64,000 nucleotides of DNA from Arenibacter arenosicollis (GTDB taxonomy: Bacteria > Bacteroidota > Bacteroidia > Flavobacteriales > Flavobacteriaceae), in NCBI RefSeq assembly GCF_014397245.1, contig NZ_JACLHY010000002.1:248001-312000 (forward strand). The letters are read 5' to 3'. The notes beneath the pieces were generated by a model. That model worked only from the letters and a program-made list of their open reading frames with translations. It ran no database searches and was not told where the DNA came from. How positions within the stretch are numbered: position 1 is the stretch's first letter; the number at the start of each line of letters is the position of its first letter. Of the stretch, positions 43,815-53,400 are shown one piece after another. The position numbers and the translations under genes were made by a program.

Positions 43815-44542
43815 TATTCTTCCAACAATTTTTTAATATCCTCTTTCAGAATTGATATTTGCTCCTTTTCCCCATGATCATTTTCACCTTCTTCTTCGGT
43901 AATGGTTCCCCGGTAGTATACAATTGGATTTCCAAAGCTATCCACCCTAGAGCGTATATAGCCATTTTTATCTACCAATGCAAAAAGGCCCGCATGTTCA
44001 AAGCCACCTTCCGCAGCTGGAACTTCAGCTGCAAAAATACTAAATCCCGTATTGGCCAAGGTATAAATATCGTTAAGGTTCCCCGTCAACAAATGCCAGT
44101 CCATATTATCTATTCCGTACTCTTCGGCATATTTCTTTAATACTTCCGGCGTATCATAATCGGGGTTTATGGTAAATGAAGCCACACCGAGATTGTCAAT
44201 ACCTTTAAATTCCTCTTGAATCTGCACCAAATTTTTGTTCATTATTGGGCAAATGGTTGGGCAGGTCGTAAAAAAGAATTCCACAAGATAAACCTTGCCT
44301 TTATAATCATCATTGGTGATCATTAGGCTATCTTGGTCAATAAAGGCAAAAGGGGGTACTTTTCGCTTTTCACCGTTCATTTCCACAAATGCCAATTTCT
44401 CATTAGCACCCTTCAGGTTCAACCTATCATTTTCCACCACATATCCACCTTGCACCCGTTCAATAATTCTGGGAATAAAGATTATTCCAAAAACCAGGAT
44501 TACCAATGAAACCCAAACATAAGAGTATTTATTCTTTTGCAT
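43814..44542 (-). CDS. SCO1/SenC-type copper chaperone
   Basis: A 242-residue membrane-anchored thioredoxin-fold protein that delivers copper to the CuA site of cytochrome c oxidase. One N-terminal helix (residues 9-25), then the copper ligands: Cys94 and Cys98 in FTTCPTICP, and His183 in GGFEHAGLF. The C-terminus has an acidic EEEGENDHGEKEQ stretch. It lies in the oxidase operon between a cysteine-free paralogue-like protein and DUF420. Confidence 0.95.
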   Translation of the reverse strand: MQKNKYSYVWVSLVILVFGIIFIPRIIERVQGGYVVENDRLNLKGANEKLAFVEMNGEKRKVPPFAFIDQDSLMITNDDYKGKVYLVEFFFTTCPTICPIMNKNLVQIQEEFKGIDNLGVASFTINPDYDTPEVLKKYAEEYGIDNMDWHLLTGNLNDIYTLANTGFSIFAAEVPAAEGGFEHAGLFALVDKNGYIRSRVDSFGNPIVYYRGTITEEEGENDHGEKEQISILKEDIKKLLEE

Positions 44543-45174
44543 TATTTTATCCTATCAGCATTATTCTTTTTTAGGGCCATACGATATTCGGCCAATATAA
44601 TCTTCACATCATCCTCCATCTTATTGTTTAGGTCAGCTACCGAGGAGGTATCAAATCCATATTTGATGCCGTCATCCTCATCATCGTCCCTTCCACGTAA
44701 AACCCTTTTCTTATCAATAATGAACACATAGGGAGTACCAAGCTGATTGTCCAATCTTAGGTTTGTCTTTAGGCTATTGAACATTGCATGAATTTCATTT
44801 TCAGTCCCAAAAACAAATTTCCATTTTTCCACGTCCGCCAATTGTTCCAATTCCTTTTTCAATTCTTCCACGCCCTGCTCCGTACCTTTAGGCATTATCA
44901 TGACAAATTGAAAATCCTCGAACTCGTTAAAGCGCTTGTAAATTTTTTGGTTTAAGTTAAAGGCATTGCCTTTTTTGCTTTCCACATCTTTCCCAAGAAA
45001 TCCGAGTACCGAAATCTTACCTTCCAAGGAAATATCGTTCGGGGCAAAATCCAATTCCGAAACATTCTCGGTCAAAGTTGCCAACTTACCAAAGTTTGTA
45101 ATACCTGTAGCGAAAAAAAGGTATATCACAATGGGCAAGACAAATAGGGTTATCAGTACTATTGCTTTCTTCAT
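44542..45174 (-). CDS. Thioredoxin-fold membrane protein without active-site cysteines
   Basis: A 210-residue protein with one N-terminal helix (IVLITLFVLPIVIYLFFAT) and a periplasmic domain with thioredoxin-like order: KISVLGFLGKDVESKKGN where a redox protein would have CxxC, then FQFVMIMPKGTEQG, TPYVFIIDKKRVLRG with the cis-Pro region, and a C-terminal helix. No cysteine is present in the mature part. It overlaps Sco by one base. An accessory or structural role in oxidase assembly is inferred; the fold call is by pattern only. Confidence 0.8.
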   Translation of the reverse strand: MKKAIVLITLFVLPIVIYLFFATGITNFGKLATLTENVSELDFAPNDISLEGKISVLGFLGKDVESKKGNAFNLNQKIYKRFNEFEDFQFVMIMPKGTEQGVEELKKELEQLADVEKWKFVFGTENEIHAMFNSLKTNLRLDNQLGTPYVFIIDKKRVLRGRDDDEDDGIKYGFDTSSVADLNNKMEDDVKIILAEYRMALKKNNADRIK

Positions 45175-45265
45175 CTAATATATATTAGCTTCCAAAATTA
45201 CAGTTTGGTTAAAAAACATATTTCTCCCCTGTAAAATCAGTATAAACCGAATTGGTGCAAAAATA

Positions 45266-45293
45266 AAAAAGACGGTTGTTATACCGTCTTTTT
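45266..45293. terminator. Bidirectional hairpin terminator inside the oxidase cluster
   Basis: AAAAAGACGG pairs with CCGTCTTTTT around an eight-base loop (45276-45283), 18 bp after the subunit IV stop. It would separate the subunit genes upstream from the Sco-DUF420 genes downstream, so the latter may have their own promoter or be read through. Confidence 0.85.
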
Positions 45294-45310
45294 AAGCTGT
45301 TAATTATTCG

Positions 45311-45694
45311 TTAGAAGTTCCACTTAACAAAACCGTCAGTGTAAACGTGGTATATATAATCTGCCTCAAAGAGAAGGATAAAAATAAGATAGGCCACCAA
45401 GAATATAGGGGTCCAAACAATGGCTCTTCTCAAAGAGCTCTTCTCGTCCCTAAGGTGCATAAAGTCCCAAGCAATATAATAGGCCTTAACCAATGTTAAT
45501 ATAATGAAGATCCAATTCAAAACCTTCATTCCCAAGAAATATGAATGAGTCAATGCCTCAGGCTTAGCAATCCCCAACCCCACTTCAACTATAGTCACCA
45601 AAGTTAGGAATATTAATACACCCCATATTTTTTGGGTGTTGGACTTAAATTTCAACAGACCTCTAAATATTTCGAGTTTATGTTCGTGTGCCAT
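45311..45694 (-). CDS. Cytochrome c oxidase subunit IV family protein
   Basis: A 127-residue protein with three transmembrane segments (IWGVLIFLTLVTIVEVGLG, YFLGMKVLNWIFIILTLVKAYYI, VWTPIFLVAYLIFILLF), typical of the small subunit IV of bacterial caa3/cytochrome c oxidases (prokaryotic COX4/CyoD-like). The conserved-type WDFMHLRDE segment follows the second helix. It is 55 bp downstream of the subunit III gene. Catalytic subunits I and II are not in this window. Confidence 0.92.
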   Translation of the reverse strand: MAHEHKLEIFRGLLKFKSNTQKIWGVLIFLTLVTIVEVGLGIAKPEALTHSYFLGMKVLNWIFIILTLVKAYYIAWDFMHLRDEKSSLRRAIVWTPIFLVAYLIFILLFEADYIYHVYTDGFVKWNF

Positions 45695-45749
45695 TTCTAA
45701 TTATATTTTTAATGTATACTTTTAATGATAAATAATAAATCCCAATAAA

Positions 45750-46724
45750 CTATACCAAGTAGAAGAAGGTAAATACAAATACCCATACCAAATCTACAAA
45801 GTGCCAGTACAATCCAACTTTTTCCACCATTTCATAATGTCCCCTTCGCTCATAAGTACCAAGAATAACATTAAAAAAGATAATACAGTTGATTATAACA
45901 CCGGAAAAAACGTGAAAACCGTGAAATCCAGTGATAAAGAAAAAGAAATCGGCGAACAACCTACTGCCGTACTCATTGCGCACCAGATTGGCCCCTTCCA
46001 CTACAAGAACAGCATCATTTAGTTTTTTCAAGGTTTCATCCCTTGTCAAAACAGTTTTGTGACCATCTTCATTTATTAATTCGGTACGAATAAGGACATT
46101 CGGATTGGACTTCACCCCTTCAGCTACTTCGTTTAAGGAATAACTTGGTAAGCCCTGGCCTTCGTAGTACCAAACTCCGTTTTTCTTTTCATGATCTACC
46201 CTCTCATCTGGAATTGTTTCCGCAAAATCGCGTAAAGCCAGACGTTCTCCTGAATCTGCATTAACAAATTGCAAGATTCTACCACCTTTGGTTTCCAAAG
46301 CACCAAAATCACCCTTTATAAAGGTAGCCCATTCCCATGCTTGTGAACCTACGAATATAGCTCCCCCAATTATAGTAAGGAACATGAACCAGATCACCTT
46401 TGTCTTTTGTAATTTATGTCCGGCATCAACAGCCAATACCATGGTCACCGAGGACATAATCAAAATAAAGGTCATGAATGCCACGTAATACATAGGATAA
46501 TTCCCATGAAAAAACGGAACGTGTGTAAACACCTCATCGGCAATTGGCCAAGTTTCTATAAACTTAAATCTCGAAAAACCGTATGCAGCAAGAAAGCCAG
46601 AAAACGTCAAAGCATCGGAGACAAGAAAAAACCACATCATTAACTTTCCGTAACTAGCGCCTAGAGGTTGATTTCCCCCACCCCAGACATTTTCTTCTGT
46701 ACCCGTAGTAACCGTAGAATCCAT
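45750..46724 (-). CDS. Cytochrome c oxidase subunit III with long insertion
   Basis: A 324-residue heme-copper oxidase subunit III. Family segments: KLMMWFFLVSDALTFSGFLAAYG in helix 1, MYYVAFMTFILIMSSVTMVLA, GSQAWEWATF, then FFFFITGFHGFHVFSGVIIN and YWHFVDLVWVFVFTFFYLV. Between helices, about residues 140-255, there is a hydrophilic insertion (starting FIKGDFGALETKGGRILQF) absent from the 193-residue paralogue 147 bp upstream at 46872. Two subunit III genes side by side are known in Bacteroidetes oxidase operons. The role of the insertion is unknown. Confidence 0.93.
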   Translation of the reverse strand: MDSTVTTGTEENVWGGGNQPLGASYGKLMMWFFLVSDALTFSGFLAAYGFSRFKFIETWPIADEVFTHVPFFHGNYPMYYVAFMTFILIMSSVTMVLAVDAGHKLQKTKVIWFMFLTIIGGAIFVGSQAWEWATFIKGDFGALETKGGRILQFVNADSGERLALRDFAETIPDERVDHEKKNGVWYYEGQGLPSYSLNEVAEGVKSNPNVLIRTELINEDGHKTVLTRDETLKKLNDAVLVVEGANLVRNEYGSRLFADFFFFITGFHGFHVFSGVIINCIIFFNVILGTYERRGHYEMVEKVGLYWHFVDLVWVFVFTFFYLV

Positions 46725-46871
46725 ATAACAATTATAGCGTTAATAAAATTTTCACAAATTTACATTTTTTTCGGCTAAACAAAATTTTTGCCTTTTAAAA
46801 ATGGCAAAAAAAACCCATTCTAAATAAGCATGCCGGTATTACCTTCTAATAACCAAAGAAATAGGCCTTAT

Positions 46872-47453
46872 TTAGCTTACGAAATACATGAACAGAATTA
46901 AATAAACCCAAAGAATATCCAAAAAATGCCAAAATGTAGCTCCAAGTTCCAAGCCAAGCATTTCCTTGGAAGAATACTTATTTCGCAAGTGATTGGCAAT
47001 AACTACCAAAAGAGAAATAATCCCGGCAACTACATGCACAATATGCACAGCAGCTATTAAGAAAACGTAAGACATTTTAATATTACTTGTAGGACCGGTA
47101 AAATAGTACCCATTGGCCACCATCTGGGAAAATCCATTAAATTGAAGTACTACAAATGCAATACCCAAGCCCAAAGTCAACAACAACCAATTGGTACACT
47201 GCTTAACCTTATCTTGCTTGATGGCTTTTTTGGCCATAATATAAGTTATACTACTTATAATTATAACAATAGTGCTAACCAAAAACGAAGATGGCAAAGC
47301 CAAATCCTTGATCCAATCTTCCCTAGAACTACTAACTATATAGGCACTGGTCCAACCTGCAAACCCCATAAGTAAGCTAACAATTCCGAACCAGAGCATC
47401 ATCTTTTTCGCCCTATCGTTCTTTTCTTTTCCTGTACCTTGAGTTAAGTCCAT
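46872..47453 (-). CDS. Cytochrome c oxidase subunit III (short form)
   Basis: A 193-residue protein with five transmembrane helices. Diagnostic segments: KMMLWFGIVSLLMGFAGWTSAYI, LTLGLGIAFVVLQFNGFSQM, YVFLIAAVHIVHVVAGIISL, and the C-terminal FWHFLDILWVYLILFMYFV. It lies 5 bp downstream of cyoE and is likely translated with it. It lacks the hydrophilic insertion of the neighbouring longer copy. Confidence 0.94.
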   Translation of the reverse strand: MDLTQGTGKEKNDRAKKMMLWFGIVSLLMGFAGWTSAYIVSSSREDWIKDLALPSSFLVSTIVIIISSITYIMAKKAIKQDKVKQCTNWLLLTLGLGIAFVVLQFNGFSQMVANGYYFTGPTSNIKMSYVFLIAAVHIVHVVAGIISLLVVIANHLRNKYSSKEMLGLELGATFWHFLDILWVYLILFMYFVS

Positions 47454-47458
47454 CCTTA

Positions 47459-48358
47459 TTAAATAAATTTATCCATTACGTATACCACCTGCATCAAGGT
47501 GATATAACTTACACTAGCCAACATTAATTTCCTTGCGGAAACATTATCCCTTTTTTCATATAATCTAAAAGCGAAGAATAACATAACCAATCCCATTAAA
47601 AAGACGATTACCGCAGCAACAAGGGATAATTGCAATCTTCCTGTAAAACCAAATACCGGAATCACTGAAATGATTATCATCCATATGGTATACATAATTA
47701 TCTGCAATGCGGTACCCTTATCCTTTTTACCAGTGGGAAGCATTTTAAAACCTCCTTTTTTATAGTCCTCATCCAACATCCAACCCAAAGCCCAGAAATG
47801 TGGAAACTGCCAAAAGAACTGTATCATAAACAATGTCCCTGGTTCTATCCCAAAATTATCTGTAGCCGCTACCCACCCCAACATAAAGGGAATGGCACCT
47901 GGAAAAGCCCCAACAAAGACAGCTAAGGGAGTTATAGTTTTTAATGGCGTATATACACTGGTGTACAAAAAGATGGAGATCGCTCCGAACATGGCCGTCT
48001 TGGGATTCAGGAAATACAAAGCCACTATTCCCAAAATTGTCATCAGCACTGCAATGGTCATAGCCGTGTTAACAGACATTCTCCCTGCCGGTATAGGTCT
48101 GTTCTTGGTACGACTCATTAACGCATCCAAGTCTTTTTCTATAATTTGATTATAGGCATTGGAAGCACCCACCATACAATATCCGCCAAACGCCAAAAGA
48201 AGAACCGATAAAAAATTAATTTCAATAGCACCAAGAAAATACCCTGCTATGGAAGAAAAAACTACACTGACTGCTAGCCTTGCTTTGGTAATTTCTTTAA
48301 AATCAGAAAAATATACCGCTAAAGAGGTACTTTTTACTGAACTGACCGCCGTTTTCAT
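47459..48358 (-). CDS. cyoE: Protoheme IX farnesyltransferase (heme O synthase)
   Basis: A 299-residue UbiA-family prenyltransferase with about nine transmembrane helices. It attaches a farnesyl group to heme b to make heme O, the precursor of heme A in oxidases. Key motifs: NAYNQIIEKDLDALMSRTKNRPIPAGR (first Asp-rich region with NxxxDxxxD pattern) and DEDYKKGGFKMLP in the second. It is the first gene of the oxidase operon and has an excellent promoter 22-52 bp upstream. It could equally be named ctaB. Confidence 0.96.
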   Translation of the reverse strand: MKTAVSSVKSTSLAVYFSDFKEITKARLAVSVVFSSIAGYFLGAIEINFLSVLLLAFGGYCMVGASNAYNQIIEKDLDALMSRTKNRPIPAGRMSVNTAMTIAVLMTILGIVALYFLNPKTAMFGAISIFLYTSVYTPLKTITPLAVFVGAFPGAIPFMLGWVAATDNFGIEPGTLFMIQFFWQFPHFWALGWMLDEDYKKGGFKMLPTGKKDKGTALQIIMYTIWMIIISVIPVFGFTGRLQLSLVAAVIVFLMGLVMLFFAFRLYEKRDNVSARKLMLASVSYITLMQVVYVMDKFI

Positions 48359-48379
48359 TTACATTTTTTAAAGGGATCG

Positions 48380-48410
48380 CAAAGATACACCTCATTGGAA
48401 TTTTTTGCAA
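48380..48410 (-). promoter_or_regulatory. Consensus promoter of the cyoE-cox operon
   Basis: On the minus strand TTG (48408-48410), a 20-bp spacer and TATCTTTG (48380-48387) match the Bacteroidetes housekeeping promoter exactly. The cyoE ATG is 21 bp downstream. Confidence 0.8.
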
Positions 48411-48534
48411 CCAAATAAACATGTTTATCTTAATTAACGGTCAAAGCAGCATTAATTCCAAATAATAATATATCGTCAAAGAATTTATAATTTCCATTCT
48501 TTGACATAATTGGCCATAAATTATAGGGAATAAA

Positions 48535-48562
48535 AAAATCCCGAGCCAAGGCCCGGGATTTT
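48535..48562. terminator. Terminator after tonB
   Basis: AAAATCCCG pairs with CGGGATTTT around a ten-base loop, 25 bp downstream of the tonB stop on the minus strand, followed there by a T run. The symmetric A/T arms allow use in either direction. Confidence 0.85.
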
Positions 48563-48587
48563 AAATATAGTGATGATTCCTATCTTA

Positions 48588-49298
48588 TTATTGTAATTTA
48601 AAGGTAATTGGAATACTAAATGGAACACGAACAGCTCTACCTCTTTGCTTTCCTGGGGTCATCTTAGGCAATTTACCAATAATCCTTGCAGCCTCTTCCT
48701 CCAAGTTTTTATCAGGACCTCTCATCCTTACGTTCCCGATACTTCCATCCTTTTGGATAACGAACATTACGTTAACCCTTCCTTGAACTCCCATTTCCTG
48801 GGCAATTTCTGGGTAACGGAAGTTTTTACCTATGTGCTTTTGCATCATTGAGTTAAAACAATCCCTTAACTTACTTTTTGGCTCGTTTTCACAACCTGGA
48901 AAAATTGGAACATCCTCGATAACCGCGAAAGGAACATCCACATCTTCCTCAATCTCTTCAACTTCAACATCAGCAACTTCTATCACTTCTTCCTCCTGGC
49001 TAGTTTCAGTAGATTCGATTACAGTTTCTTCAACTTCCTCCTCATCCTCAACAACCTCGATAATCTCGGGAGCAGCTGGTGGCGGTGGTGGCGGCGGTGT
49101 CTTAATTTGCTCGGTCATTGGAACTTCTTCGTCCAAAGTATCCTCCACATTCATGGTATAATCAAAATTGTTATCATCGTCATAGGTCTTCCATTCAAAA
49201 GCTATGTACGTCAACAGCATAACCAGCACAAGACCAATAACGAAATAAAGTCCGCTATTTCTTGTTAAATCTGCCTTAGGATTCTTTTTAAGTTCCAT
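48588..49298 (-). CDS. tonB: Energy transducer TonB
   Basis: A 236-residue inner-membrane protein that passes proton-motive energy to outer-membrane receptors such as SusC. N-terminal cytoplasmic LKKNPKADLTRNSGLYF, transmembrane helix (about 16-36), a proline cluster (PPPPPPPAAPEI), an unusually acidic Glu/Val-rich periplasmic linker (EVVEDEEEVEETVIEST; EVEEIEEDVDVPF), and the TonB C-terminal domain (FRYPEIAQEMGVQGRVNVMF; ending FSIPITFKLQ). Two Cys flank GCENEPKSKLRDC. Here exbB/exbD are not adjacent. Confidence 0.93.
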   Translation of the reverse strand: MELKKNPKADLTRNSGLYFVIGLVLVMLLTYIAFEWKTYDDDNNFDYTMNVEDTLDEEVPMTEQIKTPPPPPPPAAPEIIEVVEDEEEVEETVIESTETSQEEEVIEVADVEVEEIEEDVDVPFAVIEDVPIFPGCENEPKSKLRDCFNSMMQKHIGKNFRYPEIAQEMGVQGRVNVMFVIQKDGSIGNVRMRGPDKNLEEEAARIIGKLPKMTPGKQRGRAVRVPFSIPITFKLQ

Positions 49299-49540
49299 AA
49301 TTCTTAATTTTTAATGTTCGCTAATTTATATATTTATTTTATCTGTTTAAAACTTTTTGTTAAAAAAAATACAAATAAATTTAAACAGTGCATTGGGTTC
49401 CAAACATCACTTTCATTTGTTACTACAGGCGCCGATCAAGGCCACAATGTGGATTCCACACATCTTCAATTACATTTGACTAAGAACCAGAAAGTTACAC
49501 CCCTTAATTTGAAATACTTCCCAAATTACTCAAAAAAATA

Positions 49541-49969
49541 TTATTTCAACCACTTTAAAGAAGTTTTTCCAGAGAACATGTACTTTACTGCAAAACTTCC
49601 AAATAAGGCCCCAGAGCTATTCGCCAAAACATCCAACAAATCGGGATCTCTATCAATCGTAGCTACACCTTGCAATACCTCAATAACTATACCATAAACT
49701 ACAGCGTATATAATTATTTTTACCAAGGCTTTTCCCAAGGGAATACTCCTACGATCTATTTCCCTAAAAGACAAACATCCTAAAACGGTAAACCCAAAAT
49801 AAAAAGTAAAATGCACCAGTTTGTCGAAATGGGGAATAGCTATTGAAGGAATACTTTCTTCTTCAAAAGAAAATAAGCTGAGCAGTGTAATGAACACCAC
49901 CCAGCTTATAAATACTATAGTAAAAAAATATTTTTTAAGCACCCACGAGTTCTTTGTAAGCCGCATCAC
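49541..49969 (-). CDS. VanZ-family membrane protein
   Basis: A 142-residue protein with four transmembrane segments and the VanZ pattern: [20 protein letters not shown] in the first half, [16 protein letters not shown], and [18 protein letters not shown]. The Asp-Lys-x-x-His and Glu of these segments are the family's conserved polar residues. It overlaps the 3' end of gcvH by 35 bp, so the two are translationally linked, an arrangement common in flavobacteria. VanZ homologues confer low teicoplanin resistance in some Gram-positives; the role here is unknown. Confidence 0.85.
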   Translation of the reverse strand: MMRLTKNSWVLKKYFFTIVFISWVVFITLLSLFSFEEESIPSIAIPHFDKLVHFTFYFGFTVLGCLSFREIDRRSIPLGKALVKIIIYAVVYGIVIEVLQGVATIDRDPDLLDVLANSSGALFGSFAVKYMFSGKTSLKWLK

Positions 49970-50315
49970 TAAGCAAACTCTCTATTTCGGACGAATCATT
50001 TATTTTAATTTTAATGATCCAACCTGCACCGTAAGGGTCTGTATTCACCTTTTCTGGCTCATCCTCTAGCGCCTCATTAAAAGCTTCTATTTCCCCACTT
50101 AAAGGAAGAAAAAGATCTGAAACTGTTTTCACGGCCTCAACGGTTCCAAAAACCTCATCCTTATCCAAGGTTTCATCCAAAGTCTCTACTTCTACATAAA
50201 CAATATCCCCTAGTTCGCCTTGGGCAAAGTCTGTAATTCCCACTATAGCGGTATCGCCCTCTATTCTGACCCATTCATGGTCTTTTGTGTACTTTAAATC
50301 TGAAGGTATATTCAT
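49935..50315 (-). CDS. gcvH: Glycine cleavage system H protein
   Basis: A 126-residue lipoyl carrier that shuttles the aminomethyl group between the P, T and L proteins of glycine cleavage. Characteristic [21 protein letters not shown] at the start, [12 protein letters not shown], and lipoyl-lysine Lys63 in [16 protein letters not shown]. The P, T and L genes are not in the window. A perfect promoter lies 22-52 bp upstream. Confidence 0.97.
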   Translation of the reverse strand: MNIPSDLKYTKDHEWVRIEGDTAIVGITDFAQGELGDIVYVEVETLDETLDKDEVFGTVEAVKTVSDLFLPLSGEIEAFNEALEDEPEKVNTDPYGAGWIIKIKINDSSEIESLLSDAAYKELVGA

Positions 50316-50336
50316 TATCTCAATTTGTTAAGGAAG

Positions 50337-50367
50337 CAAATGTAAAAGAATATCTCTTGTTAATCAA
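50337..50367 (-). promoter_or_regulatory. Consensus promoter of gcvH
   Basis: On the minus strand TTG (50365-50367), a 20-bp spacer and TACATTTG (50337-50344) match the Bacteroidetes consensus exactly. The gcvH ATG is 22 bp downstream, so gcvH and vanZ need not depend on transcription from sprA. Confidence 0.8.
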
Positions 50368-50439
50368 AAAACTCATTTAAACTTTTTCACATACTTAAAA
50401 GTATCATCCTTTCAAGTACCTTTTCTTTTCTGGGCAAGA

Positions 50440-53400
50440 TTAGTTCCCGAAATTATACCTTAAGGTAAAACCTGTATTTATGGAAGTTTGTGGAAATGCC
50501 GTTGAAACAGCAAATTTGGAAAACGAATGATCGTAAAAGAACAGTGCATTTAAACTTTTGCTCAAGGCATAATCTGCCACAAATTTAACGGACACCAAAT
50601 TTTGTCCTGAAGTAATTTGATTGTTATCAATATCCAAGTTTCGAATAATGGTAATATTGTCTCTTAGGGTTACGTCAGCCTTAAGATTTAAATCACCCTT
50701 TAAGCGTTGCTTCTCCCCTCCAATATTAGTTACAAATTTCACATCCTTGAAACGATAACCAAGTCCAACCGTATATTCCTTCCCATTGATCTCTGTCATT
50801 AAATTGTTATCAAAACTCAAGGACAATGCCCTATCCGTTCGAATCTCCGCAAGTATACTAAGCGAATTTTGCATTTCGAAATCGACCTTCACCAGCGGAT
50901 TAAACTGATCAGTTAACACAACATTGTTCATAATGTTCACTGGCAAGAAATCCTGGGTTTCCGGGTTTATGGGTTCCATTCCCTCATTGATCAATTGGGT
51001 ACGCGCCAAATTGGTCTGAAAAGAATTTATACTGTAGGCCGACCTATATCCGTGGCTTATTGAAAAACGCTTGAATTTTTTCTTGAACCAAGGATTACGC
51101 ATTAACCCTGTATATTTAATATTCCAGTTAGGAATTGGAATGTCCCTAAAAGCATCCAAACTTACCTTATTTGGATCCTTCCCTGTATATGCAGCAAAAA
51201 AGGCCGGTAACAAAACGTCCTGACTTGTCTTACCATATCTTTCCGGAAAACCATCAGCATCTACCTCACCGGTATCATGGTTCCTTTCCGACACAATTCT
51301 ATTGGCTACCGTTATCCGATTTTGTTTGAAGGTTTCAAAATTATCTGAATTAAATTCATCACCTTGACTGAAGACCGTGCCAATCATTAAAGTCGAAATA
51401 CTAAAGTTGCCATAGTTATTCCCCAGTAAATTCACATATTCAAATGCACTATTGCCCATATCCTCCACATTAAAGGTCTCCTGATAACTCTCGGAAGATT
51501 GCCTATCCGCTACAAGATCAATGGTTAAATCCCGCGTTGGTTGGGCTGTGGCGGTTATATTCAACTGTTTATTGGTATTTTCTATATACTGCTGGTTAAA
51601 CTCAGGAAAAGTGGTCAACCATCCATTCTTTGCCGCCTCAAACCTAACATCGGCCTGACTACCAAAAACAAATCCTATGGTTGGCTTTGCGGTACCTATA
51701 AAACCGACCGACCTAGTATAACCGGGTAATACCTTACCATTATTTTGACTATAAGTTACATTTACCCGTTTCACCATTGTCAACACATCCACAAAGGCAT
51801 TATACCCGGCACTAGTCGACTTTTGAGTCTCTTTACTATTTTCTTTTGATGCTGCGTTGCCACCTTTGTCCAAACGAACCGGTTTCTTAGCGGCACTTTT
51901 GGTATCCTTTCTGCCCAATCCTAGAAAATCATAGAATTTCTGCATGGTCAAGGAGGCCGTTAAATTATGTGTACTGGCATTCTGTACCGTATTGATATCC
52001 TCTCCGGCCACTTCGTTCAAAGCATCCCCTCCCCTTTGCCAATCAAAATTACTGGTATAGGTATATTGGGCATTTATAAAACTGAAAGCGGGAATTTTGT
52101 TCAATGGCAATTCGTAATTCAATTGCATCTCTTGGGAATGTCTATTGGGTTCTCCCAAATCAAAAAATCCGTCCCATAGTCCCAAAGCCTGGTTAATTTC
52201 CGAGTCCGAATTTCCATCTTCCTCAAAATAGTTCCTAATTATATTATTATTGGATGCCGTAAGGTTTAACCGCAAGGATTTTGTTAGGCTATAATTGATA
52301 GCATACTGCCAATTAAAAAGATAATTTCTTTGCTGCAGAAATGGCAAATCCAATTTTTCCACCCCAGGCTCAAAAACATCCCTGAACTTTTGTTGGTTAA
52401 AAGAGCGGTTTATATTGGATTGCAACGAAATACTGGCAGGCAAAACATTCAAATTTAAATCTTTCAGCCATTTCCAATACTTACCAGTAAACAAAGAATC
52501 TTTCTTCGCAAAAGGCTCCACTGGAGCAGGTCTAAAATTATGGTTGTACACAAATCCGGTTACCACATTTTGATCCTTTAGTTCATCTATCTCAAAATCC
52601 CTATGGCTAACCTCATTATAGGAATAATTGAAGGTGAAGTTTTCTATATCGTAGAAGTTTGCTTCAGCTTCTTCCCCTCTATCCTTGCCGACCCCAATAA
52701 AATTGATACTGGTTCTCTTGGTATAATCTTCTCCCTGCTGCCTAATTGCCTCGGCATCTTCAGGTGTTTCCGCAGCAGCAATACGATCTTCCAATTTAAG
52801 ATCATCATAGACAGGGTCGAATTCCGGAGTTATCACCTGTTCGGAAATACCGTAATTAAATGGCAGTTGTATACCCCATTTTTTTGGAAACAATTGACCA
52901 ATATTCACGTTGGTGACCACATCATAGGAGATGGCATCTTCACGTGCCCTTTCATTTGGCATTTGATCAATAGCACCGAATCCGGAAGTACTTTTACTAC
53001 CTGTTGCGGATACACTTGCAAAATCTGCCATGTTCATATCCATTGCCGCAATCGCTGCCCAACCCCCGTTATTATCCAAACCTGAAAGTCGCAATTCATT
53101 AAACCAGACCTCTCCCCTTGCTGGAAGGTTGTCATCGTTCTTCACCCCAACCATCATACTTCGAATACTACCCAAAGAAGGGTTTCCACGAATACCGATA
53201 CGCAATTTGCCAAGGGTTCTGGGATCAAATTCATTTACTTGAACCACTTCCCCATTATTTATTTCGTAATAATTAATTGTGTTTAGGGTCTGGGCTGCGA
53301 TTCCGGCAGATTTCACCTTGGACAAATCGTCCAATGAAAGATCCAATTCATTAACATCTGGCCAAATTTCGCTGTCCGAACTTGTACCGTAAGGTGTTAA

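Noticed and set aside
49314-49697. A 127-residue plus-strand frame upstream of tonB
   Set aside because: Its second half is antisense to the VanZ-like gene and the first half reads like AT-rich non-coding DNA.
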